A stretch of 64,000 nt of DNA from Sulfuritalea sp. Lineage in GTDB: Bacteria; Pseudomonadota; Gammaproteobacteria; Burkholderiales; Rhodocyclaceae. The DNA lies in NCBI GenBank assembly GCA_023229685.1, contig JALNYT010000001.1, positions 558,001 to 622,000 of the forward strand, read 5' to 3'. The notes beneath the pieces were generated by a model. The model saw only the letters and a list, made by a program, of their open reading frames with translations. It did no database searches and was not told where the DNA came from. Each line of letters begins with the position of its first letter. Position 1 is the stretch's first letter. Made by a program: the position numbers and the translations under genes. Positions 53,188 through 62,268 of the stretch are shown piece after piece.

Positions 53188-54420
53188 TCAAAAATTCTTG
53201 GTAAACCACGCCCGCATCCTGGTCAGAACCTGGCCAAAACTCTTCGGGCTTTGCGCCTTCATGCCACGGTGGCGCTGCGCCACCCCTTCCAACAACAAAC
53301 CCATCGCCGTGGAGTAGCGCGGATTACGCACGTAATCACGCAAGTTGCCGTCGTAATGCGGCATCGACAACTTCACGGTATTGTGAAAAATCTCTTCGCC
53401 GAGGTCGGCCATGCCGGGCATTTGCGCCGCACCCCCGGTCAGCACGATGCCGGCACGCAGCAGACGTTCCTTGCCGCTGCGATGCAGCTCCTCCTGCACC
53501 TTCTGGAAGATTTCCTCGACGCGCGGCTGGATGAAGCCGGCCAGGGTCTGACGCGAAAGCTGGGTCGCCGGACGATCGCCGACGCCGGGCACTTCGATCA
53601 TGTCCTGCGGATTGGCCAGCTGTTGCAGCGCGACGCCGTAGCGGATCTTGATTTCCTCGGCATCCTGGGTCGAAGTACGCAGGGCGATGGCGATGTCGTT
53701 CGTCATTTGGTCGCCGGCAATCGGAATTACCGCGGTGTGGCGGATCGCACCGTGCACAAAAACGGCGACGTCGGTGGTGCCGCCGCCGATGTCGACCAGG
53801 CAGACACCCACGTCCTTTTCATCCTCGGTCAGCACGGCATAGCCGGAGGCCAGTGGCTGCAGCACCAGGTCGACCACTTCGAGGCCGCAGCGATGCACGC
53901 ACTTGACGATGTTCTGCACCGCGGTAACGGCGCCGGTCACCAGATGCACCTTGACGTCGAGCCGCTTGGCATCCATGCCGATGGGTTCCTTGACGCCGTC
54001 CTGGCCGTCGACGATGAATTCCTGCACCAGCGTGTGCAAGATCTGGTCGTCGGCCGAAATCGAGGTTGCATTGGCCGCCTCGATCGCACGCTCGACGTCG
54101 AACTGGGTGACCTCCTTGTCGCGCACCACGGCCATGCCCGTGGAATCCTTGCTCTTGATGTGGCTGCCGGCAATCCCCGTATACACCTCGCGCACCTTGC
54201 AGCCCGCCATCATCTCGACTTCGGCGATCGCCCTCGAGATCGAATTCACGGTGGCCTCGATATTGATCACCATGCCGCGCTTCAGACCGCTGGACTCCTG
54301 GGTACCGAGCCCGAGGATGCCGAGCCGCCCTTCGGCGTCCAGTTCGCCGACGATGGCAACAATCTTCGAGGTGCCGATGTCGAGGCCGACGATCAGATCA
54401 CGTTTGGCTTCTTTTGCCAT
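53188..54420 (-). CDS. ftsA: Divisome actin-like protein FtsA
   Basis: Tethers FtsZ to the membrane. The 410-residue protein has the actin-fold ATP motifs GLDIGTSKI, VDIGGGTTDVAVF and VLTGGAAQMPG. The C-terminal amphipathic helix is KSFGQVLTRMRAWF. Its ATG shares one base with the ftsQ stop. Confidence 0.97.
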   Translation of the reverse strand: MAKEAKRDLIVGLDIGTSKIVAIVGELDAEGRLGILGLGTQESSGLKRGMVINIEATVNSISRAIAEVEMMAGCKVREVYTGIAGSHIKSKDSTGMAVVRDKEVTQFDVERAIEAANATSISADDQILHTLVQEFIVDGQDGVKEPIGMDAKRLDVKVHLVTGAVTAVQNIVKCVHRCGLEVVDLVLQPLASGYAVLTEDEKDVGVCLVDIGGGTTDVAVFVHGAIRHTAVIPIAGDQMTNDIAIALRTSTQDAEEIKIRYGVALQQLANPQDMIEVPGVGDRPATQLSRQTLAGFIQPRVEEIFQKVQEELHRSGKERLLRAGIVLTGGAAQMPGMADLGEEIFHNTVKLSMPHYDGNLRDYVRNPRYSTAMGLLLEGVAQRHRGMKAQSPKSFGQVLTRMRAWFTKNF

Positions 54421-55226
54421 CAGCTTTTGCTCGCCCTGAGGGCGAATCCATTCGGGTAACGCATATCCACCACGCCGATGGTTTGCAGACGACTCCTTGC
54501 CGAACTGCTGACCGCTGCGTAGTAGGCGGTGAAGCGGTTCAGGCGCGCTGCCAGCGGATGCTTGGGCTGGTCGCGGCCCAGTTCCAGCACCACGCCATCG
54601 TCCAGCTTGAGTTGCCAGGCCTCGCGCGCCGAAAGATGAATGGCGACCTGCCTGCGCCCGATCGCGGCGAGACCATCGTTGAACTCCTCATAGCGGGCCA
54701 GCAAACGGGGAGCCGAACCCTCGGGACCGACAAACACCGGCAGTGATTCTCGGGTCGAGGCCACGAACACCTCGCCGCGCGTATTGACCAGGCGCGACTG
54801 CCCCTCCTGCGGAGTCCAGCGGGCAACCGCGTGGTGCTCTTCAATTTCCAGTTCGATGCCGCCCGGCCAGCGGCGACGCAGGGAGACCGAGCGCACCCAC
54901 GGCATGCGCTCGAAGGCCGCCTGCGCAGTTTCCAGATTCACCGTAAAAAAATTCCCGGACAGCGCGTTGCGCGCCGTTTGCTCGATCTGGGTCCGCGACA
55001 CCTGATCCAGCGGCTTTGCCACCACCAAATCGGTCAGCGGGAACACCGGCAGACGTTGCAGGGCCAGGGCGCCGGCCCATGCCAGCAAGGCGCTACCGGC
55101 CAGCAGCAGCACGTCAGCCAGCAGATTGATCAACATCGGGCGATCCCAGAAACCATCGCCACTGCCGTGTTCGATCCGGCTGTTGCCCCGGGACTTGGTG
55201 CTTGAGTTTCCCCGCGCCTTAGCCAT
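54420..55226 (-). CDS. ftsQ: Divisome protein FtsQ
   Basis: Bitopic inner-membrane protein of the FtsQLB complex, 268 residues: cytoplasmic basic tail, one span (about 33-52), POTRA domain (about 60-130) and beta domain, with ALQRLPVFPLTDLVV and WVRSVSLRRRWPGGIELEIEEHHAVARW typical of the family. The overlap with ddl is 8 bases. Confidence 0.93.
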   Translation of the reverse strand: MAKARGNSSTKSRGNSRIEHGSGDGFWDRPMLINLLADVLLLAGSALLAWAGALALQRLPVFPLTDLVVAKPLDQVSRTQIEQTARNALSGNFFTVNLETAQAAFERMPWVRSVSLRRRWPGGIELEIEEHHAVARWTPQEGQSRLVNTRGEVFVASTRESLPVFVGPEGSAPRLLARYEEFNDGLAAIGRRQVAIHLSAREAWQLKLDDGVVLELGRDQPKHPLAARLNRFTAYYAAVSSSARSRLQTIGVVDMRYPNGFALRASKS

Positions 55227-56130
55227 AGCGGGCCTCTTCGAGCAATTTGAGCACCAGTTGCGCGAACGGAATACCGGCCGCGCGGGCCGCCATCGGCACC
55301 AGCGAGTGATCGGTCATGCCGGGCGATGTATTCGCCTCCAGGCAATAGCAACGGCCTGCGCCGTCCAGCATCAGGTCCATGCGGCCCCAGCCGCGCCCGC
55401 CGAGCACGACGAAGGCGCGCAGCGCCAGATCGCGCATCTCGCTTTCGCGCTGCTCACCGAGGCCACTGGGGATACGGTACTCGGTGTCATCGCGCAGGTA
55501 CTTGGCATCGTAGTCGTAGAACTCGGTCGCCGGCACGATGCGGATCACCGGCAAGGCCGCTCCGGCGACAATGCCCACGGTATATTCGCCGCCGCCCAGA
55601 TACTGCTCGGCAATCACGCAGGAGTCATGGCGCGCCGCCAGGTCATAAGCGGCGCGCAGACCACCCGCCTGCTTGACCTTGCTGATGCCGATGCTGGAGC
55701 CTTCATTGGCCGGCTTGACGAACAGCGGCAGGCCCAGGCGCGCCTCGACGGCGGCAAAATCGCTGGCGGCGTCGAGCACCACGTAATCCGGCACCGGCAA
55801 GCCGGCTGCCTGCCAGACCAGCTTGGAGCGCCACTTGTCCATCGCCAGGGCGGAGGCCAGCACACCGCTGCCGGTGTAGGGAATGGCCAGCCAGTCGAGG
55901 GCGCCCTGCAGCGTGCCGTCTTCACCGCCACGGCCATGCAGGGCGATGAAGACGCGCTTGAAACCCTCGGCATGCAGCGCCTCGAGGGCCTGGTCCTGCG
56001 GATCGAAGCAGTGCGCATCGACGCCGGACGCGCGCAGTGCGGCGAGCACCGCTGCCCCGCTTTTCAGCGACACCTCGCGCTCGGCCGACTTGCCGCCCAT
56101 CATCACCGCCACCTTGCCGAAATCCATCAA
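55219..56130 (-). CDS. ddlB: D-alanine--D-alanine ligase
   Basis: ATP-grasp enzyme making the D-Ala-D-Ala end of the stem peptide, 303 residues. VMMGGKSAEREVSLKSG at the N-terminus, the catalytic loop NEGSSIGISKV and the metal/ATP site LEANTSPGMT are complete. Overlaps murB by ATGA and ftsQ by 8 bases. Confidence 0.96.
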   Translation of the reverse strand: MMDFGKVAVMMGGKSAEREVSLKSGAAVLAALRASGVDAHCFDPQDQALEALHAEGFKRVFIALHGRGGEDGTLQGALDWLAIPYTGSGVLASALAMDKWRSKLVWQAAGLPVPDYVVLDAASDFAAVEARLGLPLFVKPANEGSSIGISKVKQAGGLRAAYDLAARHDSCVIAEQYLGGGEYTVGIVAGAALPVIRIVPATEFYDYDAKYLRDDTEYRIPSGLGEQRESEMRDLALRAFVVLGGRGWGRMDLMLDGAGRCYCLEANTSPGMTDHSLVPMAARAAGIPFAQLVLKLLEEARYG

Positions 56131-57050
56131 ACTCCTTCTCCGTCCCGCCCCGACTGACCGCCCACCTGGCCCACGATGCGCACCTCGCAGACCAGGGAAA
56201 TGCCGAACTTTTGCTCGACTTCCGCCCGAATCCGACCGATTAGCATTTCTATCGCACTCGCCGTCGCCTCGCCCTTGGGATTAACGATGAAATTCGCATG
56301 CTTTTCGGAAACCTGCGCGCCATCGATCTGTGTGCCCTTGAGACCGGCGGCTTCGATCAGCCGTGCCGCATGATCGCCCGGCGGGTTCCTGAATACCGAT
56401 CCGGCATTGGCCAACTGCAGCGGCTGGGTGGCACTGCGTCGCTCCAGCAGCTGGCGCACGTTTGCCCGAGCCACCTCGGCATCCCCGGCCGGAAAGCGAA
56501 ACCAGGCGCCGGCAAAGATTTCATCGGTGGCCTCCTTGAGGCCGACGTGGCGGTAGCCGATGGCAAAATCTTCAGGGCCGCGGATGATCTGTTCGCCATT
56601 GCGGTTCAGCATCAGGACGCGTTCCACATAGCGCCAGGTCTCGCCGCCATGACAGCCGGCGTTCATCGCCAGCGCACCGCCCACCGTGCCGGGGATGCCC
56701 GCCAGGAACTCGGCCCCGGCGCAGGACTGGTTGCCGACAAAGCGCGCCAGCTTCGGCGAGGCGACACCGGCTTCGGCATAAAAGCTGCCATCCTCTTCCC
56801 GGCGCAGGACATCCAGCACGCCGTGGGTGAAGATCGCGGTGCCGTCAAAGCCGCCATCGCGCACCAGCAGGTTGCTGCCGAGGCCGACCAGCAACAGGGG
56901 CTCATCACGGCGCAAGCGGTGCAGGAACGCGGCGAGATCGGCCAGATCGGCCGGGAAAAATGCACGTGCCACAGATCCTCCGGCGCGCCACGAGACATGG
57001 CTCGCCATCGGCTCGTGTTCACGCAATTCGCCGCGCACGGATTCGGTCAT
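56127..57050 (-). CDS. murB: UDP-N-acetylenolpyruvoylglucosamine reductase MurB
   Basis: FAD enzyme completing UDP-MurNAc, 307 residues. FAD-binding VGLGSNLLVRDGGF and GIPGTVGGALAMNAGC, with the catalytic serine in GSVFRNP and C-terminal KHANFIVN. Overlaps murC and ddl by 4 bases each. Confidence 0.95.
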   Translation of the reverse strand: MTESVRGELREHEPMASHVSWRAGGSVARAFFPADLADLAAFLHRLRRDEPLLLVGLGSNLLVRDGGFDGTAIFTHGVLDVLRREEDGSFYAEAGVASPKLARFVGNQSCAGAEFLAGIPGTVGGALAMNAGCHGGETWRYVERVLMLNRNGEQIIRGPEDFAIGYRHVGLKEATDEIFAGAWFRFPAGDAEVARANVRQLLERRSATQPLQLANAGSVFRNPPGDHAARLIEAAGLKGTQIDGAQVSEKHANFIVNPKGEATASAIEMLIGRIRAEVEQKFGISLVCEVRIVGQVGGQSGRDGEGV

Positions 57051-58441
57051 GACGACACCTCGCTCAATCGTGGCGGCACGCCGCCGATGGAACCGGCGCC
57101 CATGGTGATCACCACGTCGCCGTCACGAACCGCGGCCAGAATGGCGGCCGGCATGGCCGCGATGTCTTCGACAAAGATCGGCTCGATCTTGCCGGCAACG
57201 CGCAAGGCGCGCACCAGCGTGCGGGCGTCGGCAGCGATGATCGGCGCCTCGCCGGCGGCATACACTTCGCCGAGTACCAGAACATCGACCGCGGACAGCA
57301 CCTTGACGAAATCCTCGAAGCAGTCCCGGGTGCGCGTGTAGCGATGCGGCTGAAAGGCCAGCACCAGTCGGCGCCCGGGAAAGGCGCCGCGCGCCGCGGC
57401 GAGGGTAGCGGCCATTTCGGCCGGATGATGGCCGTAATCGTCGACCAGCGTGAAGCTTCCGCCGGCGGGACAGTCAAGCTCGCCGTAAAGCTGGAAGCGC
57501 CGGCCGACGCCCTTGAAGTCAGCCAGTGCCTTGATGATCGCCGTATCGCCAACACCGACTTCCGTCGCCACCGCAATCGCGGCCAGCGCATTCAGCACGT
57601 TGTGGCGCCCCGGCAGATTGAGCACGACGGGCAAGCGGCTGACGCCGCCATTGGTGCGCACGCAGGTGAAGCGCATGGTGCCGCCGTCGGCCACCACGTC
57701 GTCGGCGCGAAAATTGACCTCGCTGTCGATGCCGTAGGTGACGATCTGCTTTGCCACGCGGGGAATGATCTCGCGCACATTGGGATCGTCACCGCAGACC
57801 ACGGCGACGCCATAGAAGGGCAGGCGATGCAGGAAATCGACGAAGGCCTGCTTCAGCCGGCCGAAATCGTGGCCGTAGGTTTCCATGTGATCGGCGTCGA
57901 TGTTGGTGACCACCGAAACCACGGGTGACAGGAACAGGAAGGACGCATCCGACTCGTCGGCCTCGGCCACCAGGAACTCGCCGGTACCCAGCTTGGCGTT
58001 GGCCCCGGCGGAATTCAGCCGGCCGCCGATGACGAAGGTCGGATCGAGGCCGCCTTCGGCCAGGCAGCTGGCCACCAGGCTGGTCGTGGTGGTCTTGCCA
58101 TGGGTGCCGGCAATCGCGATGCCCTGCTTGATGCGCATGAGTTCGGCGAGCATCTGCGCACGGGGCACCACCGGCACGCGGCGCTCGCGCGCCGCGATGA
58201 CTTCCGGGTTGTCTTCGTGCACCGCGGTCGACACCACCACGGCATCGGCCACCGAAACGTTCTGCGCACTGTGGCCGATCGCGATGCGGATGCCCAAGGC
58301 CGCCAGGCGTCGCGTGGTTGGGCTTTCCCCCAGATCGGAGCCGCTGACCTCGTAGCCCTGATTTGCCAGCACCTCGGCGATGCCGGACATGCCCGAACCA
58401 CCGATGCCGACGAAATGGATGCGCTTGACTTTGTGTTTCAT
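57047..58441 (-). CDS. murC: UDP-N-acetylmuramate--L-alanine ligase MurC
   Basis: First amino-acid ligase of the stem peptide, 464 residues. GIGGSGMSGIAEVL at the N-terminal UDP site and the P-loop AGTHGKTTTTSL are intact, as is the QPHRYTRTRD C-domain block. It follows murG by 39 bases, where a half copy of the CACAGAG element lies. Confidence 0.96.
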   Translation of the reverse strand: MKHKVKRIHFVGIGGSGMSGIAEVLANQGYEVSGSDLGESPTTRRLAALGIRIAIGHSAQNVSVADAVVVSTAVHEDNPEVIAARERRVPVVPRAQMLAELMRIKQGIAIAGTHGKTTTTSLVASCLAEGGLDPTFVIGGRLNSAGANAKLGTGEFLVAEADESDASFLFLSPVVSVVTNIDADHMETYGHDFGRLKQAFVDFLHRLPFYGVAVVCGDDPNVREIIPRVAKQIVTYGIDSEVNFRADDVVADGGTMRFTCVRTNGGVSRLPVVLNLPGRHNVLNALAAIAVATEVGVGDTAIIKALADFKGVGRRFQLYGELDCPAGGSFTLVDDYGHHPAEMAATLAAARGAFPGRRLVLAFQPHRYTRTRDCFEDFVKVLSAVDVLVLGEVYAAGEAPIIAADARTLVRALRVAGKIEPIFVEDIAAMPAAILAAVRDGDVVITMGAGSIGGVPPRLSEVSS

Positions 58442-58457
58442 GGGATCAAGACCTTTC

Positions 58458-58471
58458 AGCCACAGAGGGCA
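58458..58471. repeat. CACAGAG element, half copy D
   Basis: Only one partial arm, AGCCACAGAGGGCA, lies in the 39-base murG-murC gap, with no partner arm. It may be a degraded copy. Confidence 0.5.
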
Positions 58472-58480
58472 AATGGGTTT

Positions 58481-59539
58481 TCACTTCGCCGCCTCCTGGC
58501 AAGCTCTTGCAACCTCAGCCGTAGCCTCCGGCAGCGCCAGCTCGCGCGCCTTTTCGGCCATTTGCGTGAGTTGCTGGCGCGACAGATTCCTGATCTCCGC
58601 CAGCCGTGCCGGCGTCAGCTGGTCCTGCGGCAGCAGAATCGCCGCCCCGGCAGTGCTGAGGAAGCGAGCGTTCGAGGTCTGATGGTCATCCACCGCGTGC
58701 GGGAAAGGCACCAGCAAACTGGCGACGCCCGCCGCCGCCAGTTCCGCCACGGTCAGTGCGCCGGCGCGGCAAATCACCAGATCGGCCCGGTCGTAGGCCC
58801 CGGCCATGTCATTGATGAAGGCTACGCAGTCGGCTTCGACACCCGCCGCAATGTAGTGGCTTTTCAGCGTCGGCAGATGTCTTTCGCCGGCCTGGTGTAC
58901 CACCGCCGGCCGCTCGTGTTCCGGAATCATGGCCAGCGCCTTCGGCAGGGCTTCGTTCAGGGCCTGCGCACCCAGGCTGCCGCCGACCACCAGCAGGCGC
59001 AGCGGGCCGCTGTGCTGCGCATAACGCACAGTCGGCGCTGGCAAGGCGGCGATTTCGGGGCGTACCGGATTGCCGACCCAGCTGCCCTTTTTCAGAACGT
59101 CGGGAAAGCCTGTGAGAATGCGGTCGGCGACCATTGCCAGCACCCGGTTGGCCAGGCCGGCCACCGAGTTCTGCTCGTGCAGTACCAGCGGAATACCCCT
59201 TAGCGAGGCCATCATGCCGCCGGGAAAGCTGACGTAACCGCCCATGCCCAGCACCACATCGGGCCGGATGCGCTTGAGCTGCGACCATGCCTGGCGGAAG
59301 CCGCGCAGCAGATTGAAGGGCAGCAACAGCTTGCGCACCAGGCCCTTGCCACGCAGCGCGGAAAAGTGCACCCAGGCCATCTCGTAGCCGCGCCCGGCGG
59401 TCAGCTGCGCTTCCATGCCATCGGGATTGCCCATCCAGGCGATCTTCCAGCCCTGCTCGCGCAAATGTTCGGCCACGGCCAGCCCCGGCATGATGTGCCC
59501 GCCCGTGCCACCCGCCATGACGAGAAGGGTTTTGGTCAT
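58481..59539 (-). CDS. murG: UDP-GlcNAc:lipid I transferase MurG
   Basis: Peripheral inner-membrane glycosyltransferase making lipid II, 352 residues. GGTGGHIMPGLAVA at the N-terminus, GMGGYVSFPGG, LHEQNSVAGLANR and the donor site ICRAGALTVAEL are all present. Start ATG 59539 overlaps the ftsW stop (ATGA). Confidence 0.96.
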   Translation of the reverse strand: MTKTLLVMAGGTGGHIMPGLAVAEHLREQGWKIAWMGNPDGMEAQLTAGRGYEMAWVHFSALRGKGLVRKLLLPFNLLRGFRQAWSQLKRIRPDVVLGMGGYVSFPGGMMASLRGIPLVLHEQNSVAGLANRVLAMVADRILTGFPDVLKKGSWVGNPVRPEIAALPAPTVRYAQHSGPLRLLVVGGSLGAQALNEALPKALAMIPEHERPAVVHQAGERHLPTLKSHYIAAGVEADCVAFINDMAGAYDRADLVICRAGALTVAELAAAGVASLLVPFPHAVDDHQTSNARFLSTAGAAILLPQDQLTPARLAEIRNLSRQQLTQMAEKARELALPEATAEVARACQEAAK

Positions 59540-60699
59540 ACTTGCTGACCTCTCATGAGCTGACGGTTTTCCCAATCCACCCGCAGCAGGATCCCCAGCG
59601 CCAAACAGTTGGTCACGATGCCCGAACCGCCAAAACTCATCAGCGGCAGGGTCAGCCCCTTGGTCGGCAGCAGGCCCATGTTGACGCCCATGTTGATGAA
59701 GCCCTGGACGCCGAGCCAGATGCCGATGCCTTGCGCCACCAGGCCGGAATGCACGCGGCCGAGCACCAGCGCCTGGCGGCCGATGGCGAAGGAGCGCTGC
59801 ACCAGCAGGGCGAAGAGTCCGACCACGACGCAGACACCGACAAAGCCGAGTTCCTCGGCAATCACCGCCAGCAGAAAGTCGGTGTGCGCCTCCGGCAGAT
59901 AGAACAGCTTCTCGATGCTGGCGCCGAGGCCGACGCCGAACCACTCGCCGCGACCGAAGGCGATCAGGGCGTGCGAGAGCTGGTAGCCCTTGCCGAAGGA
60001 ATCCTGCCAGGGGTCCATGAAGCCGAAGATGCGCTCGCGACGATAGGGTGAAACCCAGATCATGATGACGAAGCTGACCGCCAGGACCACCACCAGGACA
60101 GCGAACACGCGTGCGTTGATGCCGCCGAGGAACAGGATGCCGGTAGCGATGCAGAGGATGACCACCAAAGCGCCGAAATCCGGCTCTTTCAGCAGCAGGA
60201 ATCCGACCAGCACCATGACCAGCGCCATCGGTCCGAAGCCGCGCAGGAAACTGCCCATGTCTTCCAGCTTGCGCGTCGTGTAGTCGGCGGCGTAAAGCAC
60301 GACGAAGAGCTTCATCAACTCGGACGGCTGCAGGTTGATCGGGCCGAGGCCGATCCAGCGCTGCGCACCATTGACGGAACGGCCGACATGGGGAATCAGC
60401 ACCAGCAGCAGCAAGGCCACTCCTGCCAGAAACAGCCAGGGCGCTATCTGCTGCCACAAGCGCAGCGGGATCTGGAAAGCCATCACGCCCGCGACCAGGC
60501 CGATGGCGAGAAAAATGGCATGGCGGACCAGAAAATAGGCCGACTGGTTGCCGGTGAAGCGGCTGCCCTCGGCCATCGCGATCGAGGACGAATACACCAT
60601 CACCAGACCCAGCAGGAGCAGGCCCACCGCCGGCCACAGCAGGAAGGCGTCGAGTTCGGCGGGCGCCTGATGCGCCGGTGCGACGTAGGCCCGGCTCAT
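59536..60699 (-). CDS. ftsW: Lipid II polymerase FtsW
   Basis: Septal peptidoglycan glycosyltransferase of the SEDS family, 387 residues with ten spans. The catalytic Asp lies in LLKEPDFGAL, and GRGEWFGVGLGASIEKLFYLPEAHTDF is the SEDS signature. Start 60699 (MSRAYVAP) overlaps the murD stop (ATGA). Confidence 0.95.
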   Translation of the reverse strand: MSRAYVAPAHQAPAELDAFLLWPAVGLLLLGLVMVYSSSIAMAEGSRFTGNQSAYFLVRHAIFLAIGLVAGVMAFQIPLRLWQQIAPWLFLAGVALLLLVLIPHVGRSVNGAQRWIGLGPINLQPSELMKLFVVLYAADYTTRKLEDMGSFLRGFGPMALVMVLVGFLLLKEPDFGALVVILCIATGILFLGGINARVFAVLVVVLAVSFVIMIWVSPYRRERIFGFMDPWQDSFGKGYQLSHALIAFGRGEWFGVGLGASIEKLFYLPEAHTDFLLAVIAEELGFVGVCVVVGLFALLVQRSFAIGRQALVLGRVHSGLVAQGIGIWLGVQGFINMGVNMGLLPTKGLTLPLMSFGGSGIVTNCLALGILLRVDWENRQLMRGQQV

Positions 60700-62183
60700 G
60701 CCGCGTCCCCCAGTGCGCGCACTGCGGCGATGAATACCTGCGCCCGATGCTCGTAATTGCGGTACATGTCGAAGCTGGCGCATGCCGGCGACAGCAGCAC
60801 GGCATCGCCCGGCCGCGCCTGACGCCGGGCACGGTGCACGGCATCATCCATGTCGGCGGCACTTTCGATCACCACCCCGGTGGCGGCGATGACTTTCTCG
60901 ATCAGCGGTCCGTCGCGGCCGATCAGTACTGCGCTGCGCGCATGCCTCGCCACGGCGGCTTTCAGCGGCGTGAAGTCCTGCCCCTTGCCATCGCCGCCGA
61001 GAATTACCACGATCTTTCGATCGTGGTAATTCTCGGCGAGCCGAGCTGACGCGCCATCCCTCCCGGTCTCCCTTCCCGCGGAAGGGAGGTGACTATTCTG
61101 GGTGGCCAGTTGGCCGCCAATGCCATTCAGTGCGGCTACCGTGGCGCCGACGTTGGTGCCCTTCGAGTCGTCATACCACGTCACACCGCCGATCTCGGCC
61201 ACCAGTTCGACTCGGTGCGGCAGACCGCGGAAACTGCGCAAGGCCGGCAGCAAGGCTTCGGCATCGAAACCGAGCGCACTGCACAGCGCCAGCGCGGCCA
61301 TCGCGTTGGCCGCATTGTGCAGGCCCGCCAGCGGCAACTCGGAGACCGGCAGCAGAAGGCGCTCTCCCTGCGCCAGCCAGGCTTCGCTGCCATGTTCGTG
61401 CAGGCCGAAGTCGTCCTCGCCGGCGGGTGCGTCGAGGCCGAAGCTGATGATCTGACGATCGGCCAGCGCCATGCGGTACACCCGCGGATCTGCACGGTTG
61501 AGGACCTGGACGCCGGGCGCCCCTTCGGCGCTTTGAAAGACTCTGGCCTTGGCCGATGCGTATTCGTCGAGATCGATGTAGCGATCGAGATGATCGTCGG
61601 AAATATTGAGCACCGTTGCCGCGGCGGGATTCAGTGTCTCGGTGGTTTCCAGTTGGAAACTGGACAATTCCAGCACCCAGATCTGCGGCAGGGAACCCGC
61701 ATCCAGCGCATCCATCAATGCCGCGAGCGCCGCGGGTGAAATATTTCCGGCGACGCCGACCGTCTTGCCCGTGGCGCGCAGCAGATGTCCGGTCAGCGCG
61801 GTGGTGGTGGTCTTGCCATTGGTGCCGGTAATCGCCAGGATCGGTGCGGCCGTATCCAGGCTGCGCAAGCCGCGGGCAAACAATTCGATTTCGCCGAGCA
61901 CGGGAATCCCGGCGGCGCGCGCATGAATCACCACCATCAGGCCACCCGAGAGCCCCGGCGACAGCACCAGCAGGTCGATGCCGTCGAGCAGCGCCTTGTC
62001 GAACTCGCCCGCCACAAAGTCGGTGCCGGCGACACGGCGCCGCAGTTCGCCCAGATACGGCGGCACTGCCCGCGTATCGGCCACCCGCACCCGCGCGCCC
62101 TGCCGCGCGCACCAGCACGCGGCGGCCAGGCCCGATTCGCCGAGGCCTAGAACGAGGACGTGTTTGCCGGAGAGGCTATTCAC
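60696..62183 (-). CDS. murD: UDP-MurNAc-L-alanine--D-glutamate ligase MurD, with an in-frame insertion
   Basis: Adds D-Glu to the stem peptide. 495 residues against about 440-460 in relatives. The P-loop ITGTNGKTTTTAL, NISDDHLDRY and the C-domain start YDDSKGTNVGATVAALNGIG are normal. Then about 33 residues (ATQNSHLPSAGRETGRDGAS and on) precede KIVVILGGDGKGQDF, where relatives are continuous. The extra residues are encoded by the insertion at 61015-61115. A GTG start at 62183 is preceded by AAAGGA. murD is single copy in most genomes and essential, so the altered protein is presumably functional. Confidence 0.93.
   Translation of the reverse strand: MNSLSGKHVLVLGLGESGLAAACWCARQGARVRVADTRAVPPYLGELRRRVAGTDFVAGEFDKALLDGIDLLVLSPGLSGGLMVVIHARAAGIPVLGEIELFARGLRSLDTAAPILAITGTNGKTTTTALTGHLLRATGKTVGVAGNISPAALAALMDALDAGSLPQIWVLELSSFQLETTETLNPAAATVLNISDDHLDRYIDLDEYASAKARVFQSAEGAPGVQVLNRADPRVYRMALADRQIISFGLDAPAGEDDFGLHEHGSEAWLAQGERLLLPVSELPLAGLHNAANAMAALALCSALGFDAEALLPALRSFRGLPHRVELVAEIGGVTWYDDSKGTNVGATVAALNGIGGQLATQNSHLPSAGRETGRDGASARLAENYHDRKIVVILGGDGKGQDFTPLKAAVARHARSAVLIGRDGPLIEKVIAATGVVIESAADMDDAVHRARRQARPGDAVLLSPACASFDMYRNYEHRAQVFIAAVRALGDAA
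60995..61115. repeat. In-frame palindromic insertion inside murD
   Basis: A perfect hairpin with 20-bp arms (60995-61014 and 61019-61038, loop TTTC) is followed by a core at 61054-61105 containing CTCCCTTCC-CGC-GGAAGGGAG. The lower-coordinate arm encodes native IVVILG and the other arm is its inverted copy, encoding AENYHD. Insert about 101 nt, frame preserved. The core matches that in mtnA but in the opposite orientation relative to the gene. Confidence 0.72.
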
Positions 62184-62194
62184 GAAAATCCTTT

Positions 62195-62260
62195 AGCCAC
62201 AGAGGACACAGAGAAAGGCAATGCGGCTTTTCCTCTGTGATCTCTGTGTCCTCTGTGGCT
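62195..62260. repeat. CACAGAG inverted-repeat element, copy B
   Basis: Two inverted arms built of CACAGAG units around an 8-10 base centre, filling most of the 85-base mraY-murD gap. One arm has two units and the other three, so it is shorter than copies A and C. Confidence 0.85.
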
Positions 62261-62268
62261 CATGCCTT

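Noticed and set aside
52696..54459. A 587-codon open frame on the plus strand
   Set aside because: Antisense to ftsZ and ftsA, no domain, low-complexity His/Arg/Ala composition.
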